Positions 1-8,794 are shown, counted from the stretch's first letter. The stretch: 64,000 nt of DNA from Pseudomonas canadensis (GCF_000503215.1 NZ_KI628540.1:331313-395312); one strand, 5' to 3'. The notes: a model not told the origin generated them from the letters alone. Program-made: numbers and translations.

Positions 1-1371
1 TTCCAGGTCGCCGGCCCCGGCCTGCTGGAACTGTCGGCGGGGCGCAATATCCTCCTGACCGGTTCCGGGGCGTTGGGCGAGTCCAGCGTGACCAGCCTCG
101 GGCCCCTGTTGGCCGGGGACAACCGTCCTGGGGCGAGTATCGTCATGCAGGCGGGCGTCGGCCCCCACGGGCCGGATTACCTGCGCTTCGTCGAGGCGTA
201 CCTGAACCCCGCCAACCTGGCGCAGCCTGGCGAGTCGATTCAGGGCAATAAGGTCGCCAAGACGTACGAAAACGAGTTGGTCACCTGGCTCGCCGAGCGC
301 TTCGGTTTTGTTGGCGATACCGAGCAGGCACGCGCCTACTACGCGGCGCTGCCCGCCGAGCAGCAACGAGTGTTTGCCCGCAACCTGTACTTTGCCGAAC
401 TCAAGGCCGCAGGGCGCGAGTACAACACCGACGGCAGCGTGCGCCAGGGCAGCTACCTGCGTGGCCGCGCCGCCATTGCAGCGCTGTTCCCCGACAAGGA
501 CGTGGCCGGCAATCCGATTACCTACAAAGGCGACATCACACTGTTCGGCGGCTCGGGCGTGCACACCAATTTCGGTGGCTCGATCCAGATGCTCACCCCA
601 GGCGGCAGCCAGACCTTCGGCATCGAAGGCGAGGCGCCACCGTCGACGGCGGGTGTGATCACTCAAGGTGCGGGGGATATCCAGCTGTATTCCATGGGCA
701 GCATTCTGCTCGGCCAGAGCCGCATCATGACCACCTTCGGTGGTTCGATCATGGGCTGGACCAGCGAGGGTGACATCAACGCCGGTCGCGGCTCCAAGAC
801 CACTGTGGTGTACACGCCGCCCAAGCGTGTCTATGACAACTGGGGCAATGTGGGCCTGTCGCCGTCGGTGCCGAGTACCGGTGCGGGGATCGCCACGCTC
901 AACCCGATTCCGGAAGTGCCGGCAGGAGACATCGACCTGATCGCGCCATTGGGCACCATCGATGCGGGCGAGGCGGGCATTCGTGTGTCGGGCAACGTCA
1001 ACATCGCCGCCTTGCGCGTGGTGAACGCAGCGAACATCCAGAGCCAGGGCAAGTCGTCCGGGGTGCCGGTGTCTGCCGCGGTCAACACCAACGCCATGAC
1101 ATCAGCCAGCGCGGCCGGGGCGGCGGCGTCCCAGGCCGCGGAAGACGCGGCGCGCAGCCAGCAGGCGGCGTCCAAGCAGGGCCGGCCGTCGATCATGACG
1201 GTTGAGGTGTTGAGCCTCGGCAGCGAGCCGTTGCCACAGGAACCTGCGCCAGCGCAGAAAACCTCCGGCTACAACCCCGACAGCCCGGTGCAGGTACTGG
1301 GCGCGGGGCCGCTGAGTGAACAGGCGCGGGCGCGGCTGACGGATGAGGAGCGCAAGCAGATCAGCCTGTAG
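1..1371 (+). CDS. pdtA: C-terminal part of a filamentous-haemagglutinin-type exoprotein (TpsA), left-truncated
   Basis: The frame is open from base 1 to the TAG at 1369-1371, giving 456 residues of the C-terminus of a much larger protein. Gly/Ser-rich beta-helix-like repeats run to about residue 340 and include the GDINAGRGSKTT and GDIDLIAPLGTIDAGEAG signatures typical of the DUF3739 region of filamentous haemagglutinin-like proteins. The last 110 residues are Ala/Gln-rich and low-complexity. Such proteins are exported by Sec and then across the outer membrane by a TpsB partner; a TpsB gene lies at 8821-10437. The identification with P. aeruginosa pdtA rests on the downstream gene order and is inferred. 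The start and the TPS secretion domain are outside the window. Confidence 0.8.
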   Translation, partial: FQVAGPGLLELSAGRNILLTGSGALGESSVTSLGPLLAGDNRPGASIVMQAGVGPHGPDYLRFVEAYLNPANLAQPGESIQGNKVAKTYENELVTWLAERFGFVGDTEQARAYYAALPAEQQRVFARNLYFAELKAAGREYNTDGSVRQGSYLRGRAAIAALFPDKDVAGNPITYKGDITLFGGSGVHTNFGGSIQMLTPGGSQTFGIEGEAPPSTAGVITQGAGDIQLYSMGSILLGQSRIMTTFGGSIMGWTSEGDINAGRGSKTTVVYTPPKRVYDNWGNVGLSPSVPSTGAGIATLNPIPEVPAGDIDLIAPLGTIDAGEAGIRVSGNVNIAALRVVNAANIQSQGKSSGVPVSAAVNTNAMTSASAAGAAASQAAEDAARSQQAASKQGRPSIMTVEVLSLGSEPLPQEPAPAQKTSGYNPDSPVQVLGAGPLSEQARARLTDEERKQISL

Positions 1372-1388
1372 ATTTACAGAAGGACCTG

Positions 1389-1430
1389 TGGTGAGCGGGC
1401 TTGCCCCGCGCTGGGCTGCGAAGCAGCCCC
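1389..1430. repeat. Pseudomonas intergenic hairpin repeat
   Basis: Two adjacent small hairpins lie between the convergent genes ending at 1371 and 1477. The clearest is GGGCTGC-gaa-GCAGCCC at 1413-1429, preceded by GCGGGCTTGCCCCGC. This is a common P. fluorescens-group intergenic repeat type and could also act as a bidirectional terminator. Confidence 0.6.
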
Positions 1431-1476
1431 TCACCTCTACAAGCCCCCACAATTGCGCCCCGTGGTTGGCTTGCGG

Positions 1477-3066
1477 CTACGGCTCATCCTTGAGGGTCTT
1501 GAACGCCTCGATGCGTTTGATCAGGCGCGTGTTCTTCGCCGAGTCGGCATTGCCAAACAGAAAGGAGAAATCCGACGCCAGTTTGGACCCGCCGGCAATC
1601 GCCGCGTACTGATGGCAGTCGTTGCAGTTGTCTGTCTGCACGTAGGTTTCCATCGTAGTGTTGGCGACAACGACACTCTGGTCGCTGACAAACGGCCCAT
1701 AGGACAGCGGCACCTGCACGTTGGGTCCAGGGCCGGGATCGTTGGGCGCGTTGGGCGTCTTGGACCACAGCACATTCACCAGTTTGTAGTACTGGAACAC
1801 TGATTGGCCCTGGGTTTTCTGGGCGAAAGTCTGCTGCACCGCCGTGTTCAGCACCTGCAGGTCCTGGGGCGTGGCATTGAGTCGCGTGGCCTGCACTGGC
1901 TGATCAAGGGGCGTGCAGTTGGGCGGCGTGTGGGTGGCATCGCACTGCACCCGTGCAACGTTGGGCGTGCAGGCATCACCCGTGCAGGCCGGATTGTTGA
2001 AACTGTAGCCCTGGGGCCCTGCTGTGCCGTTGTCCGGCACGTTGTCGACCTGCTCGAAGGTGGTCCAGATGAAGTTCGGCTGGGTCTGTGTCTTGTTGAT
2101 GATATGCAGGCCCACCAGACCCACCACTTCCTGGGTGCATTGCAGCGTGTCGGGGCGCTGCAGCCAGGCGACGGTGGTCAGGTAACGCCCGTACAGCTCG
2201 GGTTTGTTGGTGAGCACGCGCCAGGCTGCCTTGAGTTCCAGGGCGCCGAGTTCTTCTTGGGGCAGCGCCTGGGCCGGCAGCTCGCGCACCAGTTTGCCTG
2301 CGGGCAGTGACAGGCCTGCGGGGTGCCGGTTGTCGCTGTTCTGCGCCACGATCAGTTGGTTGGCGGCGTCGTACAGCCCGTTTTCGACGATGTAATCAAA
2401 CTCGGCCTTGCCGACCTTGCGCTCGAAAAACACCAGGTTGCCCGACTGGTCCGTGAGCCAGCCGCCGGAAGCTTCCATGATCGAATCGGGCAGCGTCACC
2501 TGGGTACCGCTGGATAAGTGGAAGCGGTGCTTGCGGTTGATCGCGCTTTCCGACGTGGCTGTAATGAATTTACGTGCGCCCGTGGAAAACGCCTTGAGGT
2601 TGCCGGTGGCGGTGCAATTGGACGGCACCAGGGTTTCCACGCCCCAACCGGAGGGCTTGGGCGCACCGGGCAGGAAGATATCGCTGGCGTCCTTGTAGCT
2701 GGCCCACACCGGGGCATTGCTCATGGGCTGGCCGGGCGTTGGCGGCACGCCGAACTGGGCCACGGTGCTTTGCGTGTCCGGCTCTCCGGCCAGGCTCGAG
2801 TTGGCTGGCCAGCCGGGGTTGACCGGCCAGTTCATGGCGATGAACAACTGCCAGCCGAAACAGTTGAGAAAGTCCTGCTCGGTGCCGAAGTTGTTTACCG
2901 GCAGGAAGCCGCCGCTGGTGGGATCGAACACCAGTTGGCTGACGCAGCTCTGGGCGTCCGAGGCCGCATTGGCCGGCGTGGTGCCCAGCAGGGGAAGAAG
3001 GGCGCAGGTGATCCAGCACAACACACTCAAGCGTGCCCGGCGCAGCGGGCGAAGCCATCCGTTCAT
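1477..3066 (-). CDS. Secreted monohaem cytochrome c-like protein
   Basis: A 529-residue protein with a clear signal peptide (Arg-rich n-region, hydrophobic core, cleavage near ANA-ASD at about residue 35), so periplasmic. One c-type haem attachment motif, CNDCH, lies near residues 481-485, only 44 residues from the C-terminus; no Met follows it, so the sixth iron ligand is not obvious. Several further Cys residues (CTGDACTPN, CDATHTPPNC) may form disulfides. It is the last gene of a minus-strand operon, 67 bases after the 577-residue unknown and behind the tyrosinase gene. A periplasmic electron-transfer role linked to the tyrosinase is inferred. The bulk of the protein matches no domain I can name. 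Confidence 0.7.
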   Translation of the reverse strand: MNGWLRPLRRARLSVLCWITCALLPLLGTTPANAASDAQSCVSQLVFDPTSGGFLPVNNFGTEQDFLNCFGWQLFIAMNWPVNPGWPANSSLAGEPDTQSTVAQFGVPPTPGQPMSNAPVWASYKDASDIFLPGAPKPSGWGVETLVPSNCTATGNLKAFSTGARKFITATSESAINRKHRFHLSSGTQVTLPDSIMEASGGWLTDQSGNLVFFERKVGKAEFDYIVENGLYDAANQLIVAQNSDNRHPAGLSLPAGKLVRELPAQALPQEELGALELKAAWRVLTNKPELYGRYLTTVAWLQRPDTLQCTQEVVGLVGLHIINKTQTQPNFIWTTFEQVDNVPDNGTAGPQGYSFNNPACTGDACTPNVARVQCDATHTPPNCTPLDQPVQATRLNATPQDLQVLNTAVQQTFAQKTQGQSVFQYYKLVNVLWSKTPNAPNDPGPGPNVQVPLSYGPFVSDQSVVVANTTMETYVQTDNCNDCHQYAAIAGGSKLASDFSFLFGNADSAKNTRLIKRIEAFKTLKDEP

Positions 3067-3133
3067 GGTCGCATTCCTTGCTCAAGACTCAAGAGGCGAC
3101 CGCCCACGCCAGGCATGGGCGGCCAAGCGGTAC

Positions 3134-4867
3134 TCAGGCGACAGGCACCAGCGCCAGGCCGCTTTCCCACGGATGCTGCGTGGCGCTGGGGTTGGCGGCT
3201 TCGCTGGGGTTCAGCGCACGCACGCTGACCAGCCCCGGCGCTGCGTTGCTGCTGACGGTGACGGTCATGATGTAGCCCTGGGTGCCGCCGCTGTCGGTCT
3301 GCCCTGGAATCGCCGAGGCATCCGGCAGGAATTTCGTGACCTGAGCCGTGATCCCAGGGTTGGAAAACTGCACCCGCGCATCTGCCGCCGTGGTGCTTGG
3401 GTCAGCGCCTTGCACCACCAGCACGAACTGGCCCGAGCTGCCGGGCGCAAAACTGGCCGGCAAGTCGCTGGGGGACTGACCGTAGAACAGGTCAATCGGC
3501 AGCAATTGCACAGGCCAGGGTTGCGCATCGGTGTTGTTGGCTGCCACGCAATCGCACTCTTGGGGCGTGGCGGTGAGTGGCGCCGGGGTTACGCTCAGGG
3601 CCACATTCAGCTCGTTGGCGATCACCCATACGTAGTCGATCGGCGTGCCGTTGATGGTGATGTCGTTGATCGAGAACCCCGCGCTTTGCGGCACTTCGAA
3701 GACGGCCTGCAGGATCTGGTCGGAGTTGTTCGGCCCGGTGCCGGCAGTGCCACGGGTGATGCGCCAGTAGCTGCTCACATCCTGGCCTTGCGGGCCTTTC
3801 CAGGTGCTGAAGGACTTCGGTTGTTGCAGGTACAGACCGATGGGGTTGGTCAAGGAAATCAGGGCTTTGACGGCTTCCTGGTTGGCGGAGAAACCGATAT
3901 GCGGATCGGAGTTGCGGTAGTTCTGCCCGTATTGGGCGCAGCAGATCAGGTTCTGTTGGTTGCCGCTGCTTTTGATCGGCCGCAGGATGGTGGCCGCTGC
4001 CGCCAGGTAGATCTCGGCACTCAAGGTATTGGGGCCTGAGGTCAGGTGCATCGCGCCGCCTGACACACCCGGAATGCGCACGGTACCGCTGTTCCATTTG
4101 TTCACGGTGTCGTAGGCGGGCTGGCCGGTGGTGGGGTCAAGCACCGGATCACCGGCCTTGCCGGTCGGGCCGTTGGCGGTGTAGCGCAGGTACAGGTCTT
4201 CGATCTTCACCTGTGGGTCGACATAGGCTTTGTACAGCCCCAGCACGGCCTGCGGGTCGATGTTCCACATGGTCAGGAAGTACGCCGGGTTCTCGCTGGT
4301 GAACATGATGCTGCGCATGTTGCCGTCGGGATCGCGGGTGATCGACCACTCGCAGTATTCATCCAGCCAGCCCCGTGGGCCCGAGGGTGAAAAGTCGGCG
4401 TAGGGGCCGTTCCAGTTGATGGACTTGCACAGCACGCTGGGGATCTGCAGTTGGGTCGCCTTGGGGTCCGGGTACAGCGAATAGAGGGTGTTGTTGAGGG
4501 TGATCTGGCCGTGGTCGGTCAACTGCATCACCTGGTCCAGGGTCATGGCCTTGCCGCCCAGTTGCGGGACCACGGCGGCGCCGTTGTTGTAGAAGAACGT
4601 CCACAGACGATTGGGGAAGGGCTGCCAGGTGATGGTCACTGGCGTCTGCGTGCCGTAGCCGCTTTCGATCGGGTTGTAGTAGCCCGAGCGCGGTGCGTCG
4701 TTGAGGTTGGACCAGGGGTTGCCGATCACCGACATCTGGGTCCAGCCGGTGACGTTGTTGTTCCAGTTGGTTTCGAAGGTGGGCAGTTGATTCTCCAGGC
4801 CCAGCTTGTTGTAGTCCTTGGGGGCTTGTTCGGCGGGGGAGGTGAATTGGGTGAAGGGCGTGCTCAT
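3134..4867 (-). CDS. Conserved protein of unknown function in tyrosinase operon
   Basis: Start chosen at the ATG (MSTPF) at 4867, preceded by GGAGA and overlapping the tyrosinase stop as ATGA, which implies translational coupling; a longer reading upstream would lie inside the tyrosinase gene. The 577-residue product has no signal peptide and no membrane segment. The central part has a Trp/Tyr-rich block (WLDEYCEWSITRD, FTSENPAYFLTMW) around residues 180-215. The C-terminal 130 residues look beta-rich, like an Ig-type fold, starting after a CDC motif. I do not recognise a catalytic motif. The strict linkage suggests a partner, substrate carrier or maturation factor for the tyrosinase, which is inference. 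Confidence 0.65.
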   Translation of the reverse strand: MSTPFTQFTSPAEQAPKDYNKLGLENQLPTFETNWNNNVTGWTQMSVIGNPWSNLNDAPRSGYYNPIESGYGTQTPVTITWQPFPNRLWTFFYNNGAAVVPQLGGKAMTLDQVMQLTDHGQITLNNTLYSLYPDPKATQLQIPSVLCKSINWNGPYADFSPSGPRGWLDEYCEWSITRDPDGNMRSIMFTSENPAYFLTMWNIDPQAVLGLYKAYVDPQVKIEDLYLRYTANGPTGKAGDPVLDPTTGQPAYDTVNKWNSGTVRIPGVSGGAMHLTSGPNTLSAEIYLAAAATILRPIKSSGNQQNLICCAQYGQNYRNSDPHIGFSANQEAVKALISLTNPIGLYLQQPKSFSTWKGPQGQDVSSYWRITRGTAGTGPNNSDQILQAVFEVPQSAGFSINDITINGTPIDYVWVIANELNVALSVTPAPLTATPQECDCVAANNTDAQPWPVQLLPIDLFYGQSPSDLPASFAPGSSGQFVLVVQGADPSTTAADARVQFSNPGITAQVTKFLPDASAIPGQTDSGGTQGYIMTVTVSSNAAPGLVSVRALNPSEAANPSATQHPWESGLALVPVA

Positions 4868-6651
4868 GTTGGTTCTCCAGCATTGGTGTTGGTGGAGCAG
4901 CAACCGGCGTCCGGAGCGGGGCCGGCAGAGGTTTGGCGTGGGTCGTCCCACACCAGTTGGGCGATAAAGCCAGGCAGGGGCGCGTACGCATCGGGCGTCA
5001 ACACCTGGCCAGTATCGGGATGGGTCACGATCAGCGATAACTGCGCTGTATCGGTCGGTTTGAGGTTCAGCGCCTTGACGTTGCGCGCGGCGTTCAGGGC
5101 GCGGGAGACGCCTTGGGTGATGCAGCGTCCCTTGTCATCCACCAGGCCCATGCCGATGCGGCTGAAGCGCCCGACGTAATGCGGGTTGTCGGCATTCGCC
5201 TGTTGCGCCGTGGCGTCGGGTTGATTGAGGAAGACGTCGATCAGGTAGGTGTCGTGGGTGCAGCGCACATGGTCGAACACCACCCAGGGGCCGGTGATGG
5301 CAGCCGGTTTTTGATGGCAGCACGCAGCTTTCGCCGCGCCAAACTGCGGGGCCACCGGGGTGCCGTAGTCGTAGCCGATGTGCCGGCTGTCCTGGGCCAT
5401 ATCGCCGAGGGTGGTGTAGCGCCAAGCGTCGGCGCTGGTGAAGCTCACCTCGTCGGCCTGATGGCCAGCGAACGGCTGCAACAGGCACTGGGTGGTGTAC
5501 TGCGCCGCCGGGTTGGCGCGGATCCAGACCTCCAGCATGCGGTCGATATTGGCGTGATAGGCGCAGAACACCGGGTCGAACGCGGTGTAGGCGTTGTCGG
5601 CCATGTCACCGCCGATCCAGCCGTGATAGTTGTCGTGGGGCTGCTCGTAAAGCCCGTCGAAATTCAGCGCGCGGTTGGGGTACAGGTCATTCGGTTGCGG
5701 CGGGTCGAAGCTGGTGATGTTGGCCCAGGGGTAGCCCGGCACGCCTTGCGGCTGGCTGAACGTGGTGAAAGCCAGCGCATCGACCACCTGCTGCTGAAAG
5801 ATCCGGCTCATGCCATACAGTTGGGTGCGCTCGAAACGAAAGGCCTCGCCCTGGGTATAGAACAGCGGGTTGCGCTGCACATACAGGCAATCCACGTCGC
5901 CGACCGGAGCGGTGGCGCAAACCTTGGAACAGCCATCCTTGGCCGCCGCATACCGCAATGGGTTACGCCGCACTTCACCGGTGTGCGGGTGCACATAGGT
6001 TTCATCGAGGAACGCTTGGGGCAGGCCGGCCTGGGAGCTGCCGTCGATACTGGCGTCCACGGCCATCCAGTCCCAGTAAGGGATCGCGCAGTCGATCAAC
6101 GCTTCCAGATATAGCAGGTAGGCGCGATGCCACAGGGCGAAGGCTTCCTGGTAATGCAGGCACCAGTTGGTATGGATGTAGGCGTAACGCTGCCAGGGCG
6201 AACCGCTGTCGGGGTCGCCGATATGCATCACGTCATCCAGCTTGGCGCGGTACAGGTTCAGTTCGTCGACGCTCAGCGAGCGGATGTCCTGGCGTACGCG
6301 CTTGACCGGGTGCGGCAACGCCGGTGGTGGGATGCGTTCGGCCGGGTCGAAGGGCGAGATGCTGTCCAGCCGCCAACCCTGGTTGACCCACAGGCGGAAG
6401 GTTTCCAAGGCATCGATCGGCCAGAATTGCTGCTGGTCGGTGGTCAGCGGCATGTTGCGCGACGCGAGGTGCTGGTAGATGGTCTGCGACCAGGTCTTGA
6501 CCGACGCCGGGTCTTCCAGGAACACGTCGTAGGCATTCATGCAGCCGATCCAGGTGGCCGCAACGGCGGCGCGCTGGCTGACGGGTATCCAGTAGGGAGC
6601 GCTGAAAAGTCCTTGGATATCAGCGGTCCATGTCGGTTTCGCGACTATCAT
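4864..6651 (-). CDS. Tyrosinase / polyphenol oxidase family copper enzyme
   Basis: A 595-residue type-3 dicopper oxidase. The CuA site is HTNWCLHYQEAFALWHR (about residues 160-176), with a Cys-X-His pair like that forming the Cys-His thioether in fungal tyrosinases. The CuB site has PHDNYHGW and CAYHANIDRM (about residues 340-375). The enzyme would hydroxylate monophenols and/or oxidise catechols to quinones. An N-terminal extension of about 110 residues (FWPIDALETFRLWVNQGWR) precedes the copper domain, and the C-terminal 150 residues include CCHQKP and a terminal CCSTNTN. No signal peptide is visible, so location is uncertain. It heads a three-gene operon and is divergent from an Lrp/AsnC regulator across 146 bases. 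Confidence 0.88.
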   Translation of the reverse strand: MIVAKPTWTADIQGLFSAPYWIPVSQRAAVAATWIGCMNAYDVFLEDPASVKTWSQTIYQHLASRNMPLTTDQQQFWPIDALETFRLWVNQGWRLDSISPFDPAERIPPPALPHPVKRVRQDIRSLSVDELNLYRAKLDDVMHIGDPDSGSPWQRYAYIHTNWCLHYQEAFALWHRAYLLYLEALIDCAIPYWDWMAVDASIDGSSQAGLPQAFLDETYVHPHTGEVRRNPLRYAAAKDGCSKVCATAPVGDVDCLYVQRNPLFYTQGEAFRFERTQLYGMSRIFQQQVVDALAFTTFSQPQGVPGYPWANITSFDPPQPNDLYPNRALNFDGLYEQPHDNYHGWIGGDMADNAYTAFDPVFCAYHANIDRMLEVWIRANPAAQYTTQCLLQPFAGHQADEVSFTSADAWRYTTLGDMAQDSRHIGYDYGTPVAPQFGAAKAACCHQKPAAITGPWVVFDHVRCTHDTYLIDVFLNQPDATAQQANADNPHYVGRFSRIGMGLVDDKGRCITQGVSRALNAARNVKALNLKPTDTAQLSLIVTHPDTGQVLTPDAYAPLPGFIAQLVWDDPRQTSAGPAPDAGCCSTNTNAGEPT

Positions 6652-6797
6652 AAGATCCCTCTCATGCCGCCGTAAGGCCAGGTGTTGGCCGGGCTGCTAA
6701 GCTGAATCGATGTTAACTAGCCACTGCGCAGGATTTGTGCAAATTGGCCCGTCATTGCGACGGATTCATTGCAATTTTCAAGGACGATTTGGAACCG

Positions 6798-7274
6798 ATG
6801 ACAGACGCCATGGATTTGAAAATCCTGGGCAAGTTGCAAAAGGATTGCGACCAGAGCCTGGAGTTGTTGAGTGACAGTGTGGGGCTATCGTCCACCAGTT
6901 GTTACCGGCGGATTCGCCGCATGGAGAGCGCGGGGATTATCAAGGCGAAAGTGGCGGTCTTGGATGAGCGAAAGTTGGGGATCCAGGTGACGGCGTTTTT
7001 TCTGATCAAGTTGGATAGGGATAGCAATGATATTGATCGCAGGATGCAGCACATACTTTCTGGTCATCCGGAGATTCAGGACTGCTACTTGATGACGGGG
7101 GAGTTTGATTTTGTGATGGTGGCGAAGTTTCGGGATGCTGCGGAATATACCGAGTATATCTATCGGTTTTTGGAGATTTATCGGGATATTCCGATTCGGA
7201 CTTATTCTTCTACGTTGGTGGTTCGGACGGTTAAAAAGTCTTATGAGTTGCCGTTGCAGGGGGTGGGGTTTTGA
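6798..7274 (+). CDS. Lrp/AsnC family transcriptional regulator
   Basis: The ATG at 6798 gives 158 residues, the usual Lrp length; an upstream in-frame ATG-like start at 6735 would add 21 unlikely residues. The N-terminal winged helix (MDLKILGKLQKDCDQS, then SSTSCYRRIRRMESAGII) is followed by the RAM ligand domain (GHPEIQDCYLMTGEFDF, then YRFLEIYRDIP). It is divergent from the tyrosinase operon and probably controls it. The codon usage of the 3' half looks AT-richer than its neighbours, in keeping with recent transfer of the block. Lrp proteins usually respond to amino acids, so tyrosine or another aromatic is a plausible but untested effector. Confidence 0.85.
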   Translation: MTDAMDLKILGKLQKDCDQSLELLSDSVGLSSTSCYRRIRRMESAGIIKAKVAVLDERKLGIQVTAFFLIKLDRDSNDIDRRMQHILSGHPEIQDCYLMTGEFDFVMVAKFRDAAEYTEYIYRFLEIYRDIPIRTYSSTLVVRTVKKSYELPLQGVGF

Positions 7275-7278
7275 TTGA

Positions 7279-8038
7279 GTACATATCCGTTATTTGAGTA
7301 ACGGTCACTATTGGTTCCGCTCTTACAGCGGCTCACTTTTGAAAAGCGCAAAAGTAAGCAAAACGCTCTTGCCCCAACACTCGGCACCTCGCCTAGGCTC
7401 GGTGTGCCCTCACTCCGGCTTGAATCCGTGGGCCGCCGCGATGGGCCATCCTTGGCCCAGCGCGGCTAACCCGGCGTCCTGCCGGGTTACCCACGGATTC
7501 AAGCCTACGTTCGGCCAGCGTGTTTAACGGGGCGCCTAAGATCAAAATCAAGATCAAGAGCGACTCGCTTCGCATCGTGGATACGCGGTCCCTGTAGGAG
7601 CCGGCTTGCCGGCGAAAAGCGTGAGAACGCCGCGTTCATCCAGACACCCCACGTCATCGTTAACGACCATCGCCGGCAAGCCGGCTCCTACAGGACCGCG
7701 TTTGCTTTGGCCTTTGCTTCACACCACTCAAGCCGGCTGTCAGGCCGCTGTGCTTTTGCTTTTGATCTTGATCTTAGGCGCCCCGTTAAACACGCTGGCC
7801 GGAATTCGGCAGGGATTTGGGGGGTAAACCGGCAGGGATGCCGGTTTAGCCGCCCCGCGCCATGGATGGCGCGTGGCGGCGGCCCCCCAAATCACTGTCG
7901 GATTACGGGCACACCGAGCCTAGGCGAGGTGCCGAGTGTTGGGGCGAAGGCCTTTTGCTTACTTTTGGGCCTTTCCAAAAGTGAGCCGCTGTAAGAGCGG
8001 AACCCTAAGTAGCCGTTACCTAAATAACGGATATGTAC
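7279..8038. repeat. 760-bp nested inverted repeat (composite palindromic element)
   Basis: Two inverted copies of a P. fluorescens-type intergenic repeat face each other. The outer arms, 7279-7409 and 7908-8038, begin and end with GTACATATCCGTTA and share TTCCGCTCTTACAGCGGCTC and a block ending GGCTCGGTGTGCCC with few mismatches. The inner arms, 7512-7545 and 7768-7801, are perfect 34-bp inverted copies (CGGCCAGCGTGTTTAACGGG...). A REP pair sits at the centre, and a further 16-bp hairpin (GGCTTGAATCCGTGGG) lies at 7417-7432/7490-7505. The 917 bases between 7274 and 8192 hold no convincing gene. Confidence 0.85.
7594..7691. repeat. REP pair (BIME-like)
   Basis: GTAGGAGCCGGCTTGCC at 7594 and its inverted copy ending in GGCAAGCCGGCTCCTAC at 7691 are separated by about 54 bases. 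This is the characteristic Pseudomonas REP doublet. It lies at the centre of the larger palindrome. Confidence 0.9.
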
Positions 8039-8069
8039 ACCATAAAAAATGCCCCCCACCCAATCCAAA

Positions 8070-8087
8070 ATGAAGCTTTCATGACAA
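8070..8087 (-). promoter_or_regulatory. Possible PhoB box upstream of the phdA-pdtB operon
   Basis: On the minus strand the sequence reads TTGTCAT-GAAA-GCTTCAT, the 7-4-7 direct-repeat layout of a PhoB box (CTGTCAT-N4-CTGTCAT), with 6/7 and 4/7 matches. From memory the P. aeruginosa pdt system is induced by phosphate starvation, which makes the site relevant. The second half-site is weak. Confidence 0.25.
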
Positions 8088-8191
8088 AAGTTCGGTAGTC
8101 CCCGGCCACTCCCGTCTCCTCTGTGTAACGCGCTTGAGCCCACCAGAATGTTGGGCTTTTCAGCCGCAAGCAGGATGCCAGGAGTGGGGCG

Positions 8192-8794
8192 ATGGGAACT
8201 ATGGAACGTTACTCGAAAGTGGGCATGCAGGAGCTCGACCAGCGCCTGTCAAAGATCGTCGAAGCGGCGCGCAAGAAGCCGGTGTCGGTCTATCGCTACG
8301 GCGCACCCTGGGTCTGGATCGTCTCCCAGGAAGACTGGCAAGGCGCTCGCAAGGAAGTGTCCAGCTACATCCCGGCAGGCCACTCCCTGGTGCTGCTGCG
8401 CCCACAGATCGACGAAGTGCTCGACCAGCATCGCGACTGGCTCACCGCCGAACCCGCAATGTCGATCGCCCCGCACACCGTGCTGCAGATCCTCCTGCTG
8501 CAACTGCTGTACTCGGTGCCCAGCGAACAACAGCTGCACGAACAGCTGAACTACAACCTGTTGTTCCGCTGGTTCGTCGGCCTGGACCTCAACCAAAAGG
8601 TCTGGAGCATTCACGTACTGACCCGCGACATCGCCACGCTGCTCAACAACCCGCGTGCGGTGCAACTCATCCAGAAAATCATCGGTGACGTGTTTTGTGG
8701 CGCCTTGCTGCACATGCCGGAGTTCTCGTTGAACTTCGCCCTGTTGCACACCTGGCTGGCACGCCACGGCAGCACTTCGATCACCAGCAATTGA
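8192..8794 (+). CDS. phdA: PhdA-like protein: Phd/YefM antitoxin domain fused to a transposase N-terminal domain
   Basis: Start ATG at 8192 with GGAG 7 bases upstream; 200 residues. Residues 1-60 resemble the Phd/YefM antitoxin fold (MQELDQRLSKIVEAARKKPV, VYRYGAPWVWIVSQEDW). Residues 90-165 match the N-terminal DUF772 domain of IS5/IS1182-type transposases (LLQLLYSVPSEQQLHEQLNY, then LFRWFVGLDLNQKVW). No DDE catalytic core follows, so this is a domesticated fragment and not an active transposase. P. aeruginosa PA0691 (PhdA) lies between pdtA and pdtB in the same order (recalled). It opens the downstream operon, followed 26 bases later by pdtB. Function in secretion or regulation is not established here. 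Confidence 0.75.
   Translation: MGTMERYSKVGMQELDQRLSKIVEAARKKPVSVYRYGAPWVWIVSQEDWQGARKEVSSYIPAGHSLVLLRPQIDEVLDQHRDWLTAEPAMSIAPHTVLQILLLQLLYSVPSEQQLHEQLNYNLLFRWFVGLDLNQKVWSIHVLTRDIATLLNNPRAVQLIQKIIGDVFCGALLHMPEFSLNFALLHTWLARHGSTSITSN

Noticed and set aside
2717..4039. 440-codon open frame on the plus strand
   Set aside because: Spans two real minus-strand genes of the tyrosinase operon and has no recognisable domain.
7294..7827. Small open frames in the palindromic region
   Set aside because: They are translations of the intergenic repeat (SYSGSLLKSAKVSK-type peptides), a well-known source of false genes in Pseudomonas.
8192..8794. Active IS5-type transposase
   Set aside because: Only the N-terminal DUF772 part is present, with no DDE core and no terminal inverted repeats around it.
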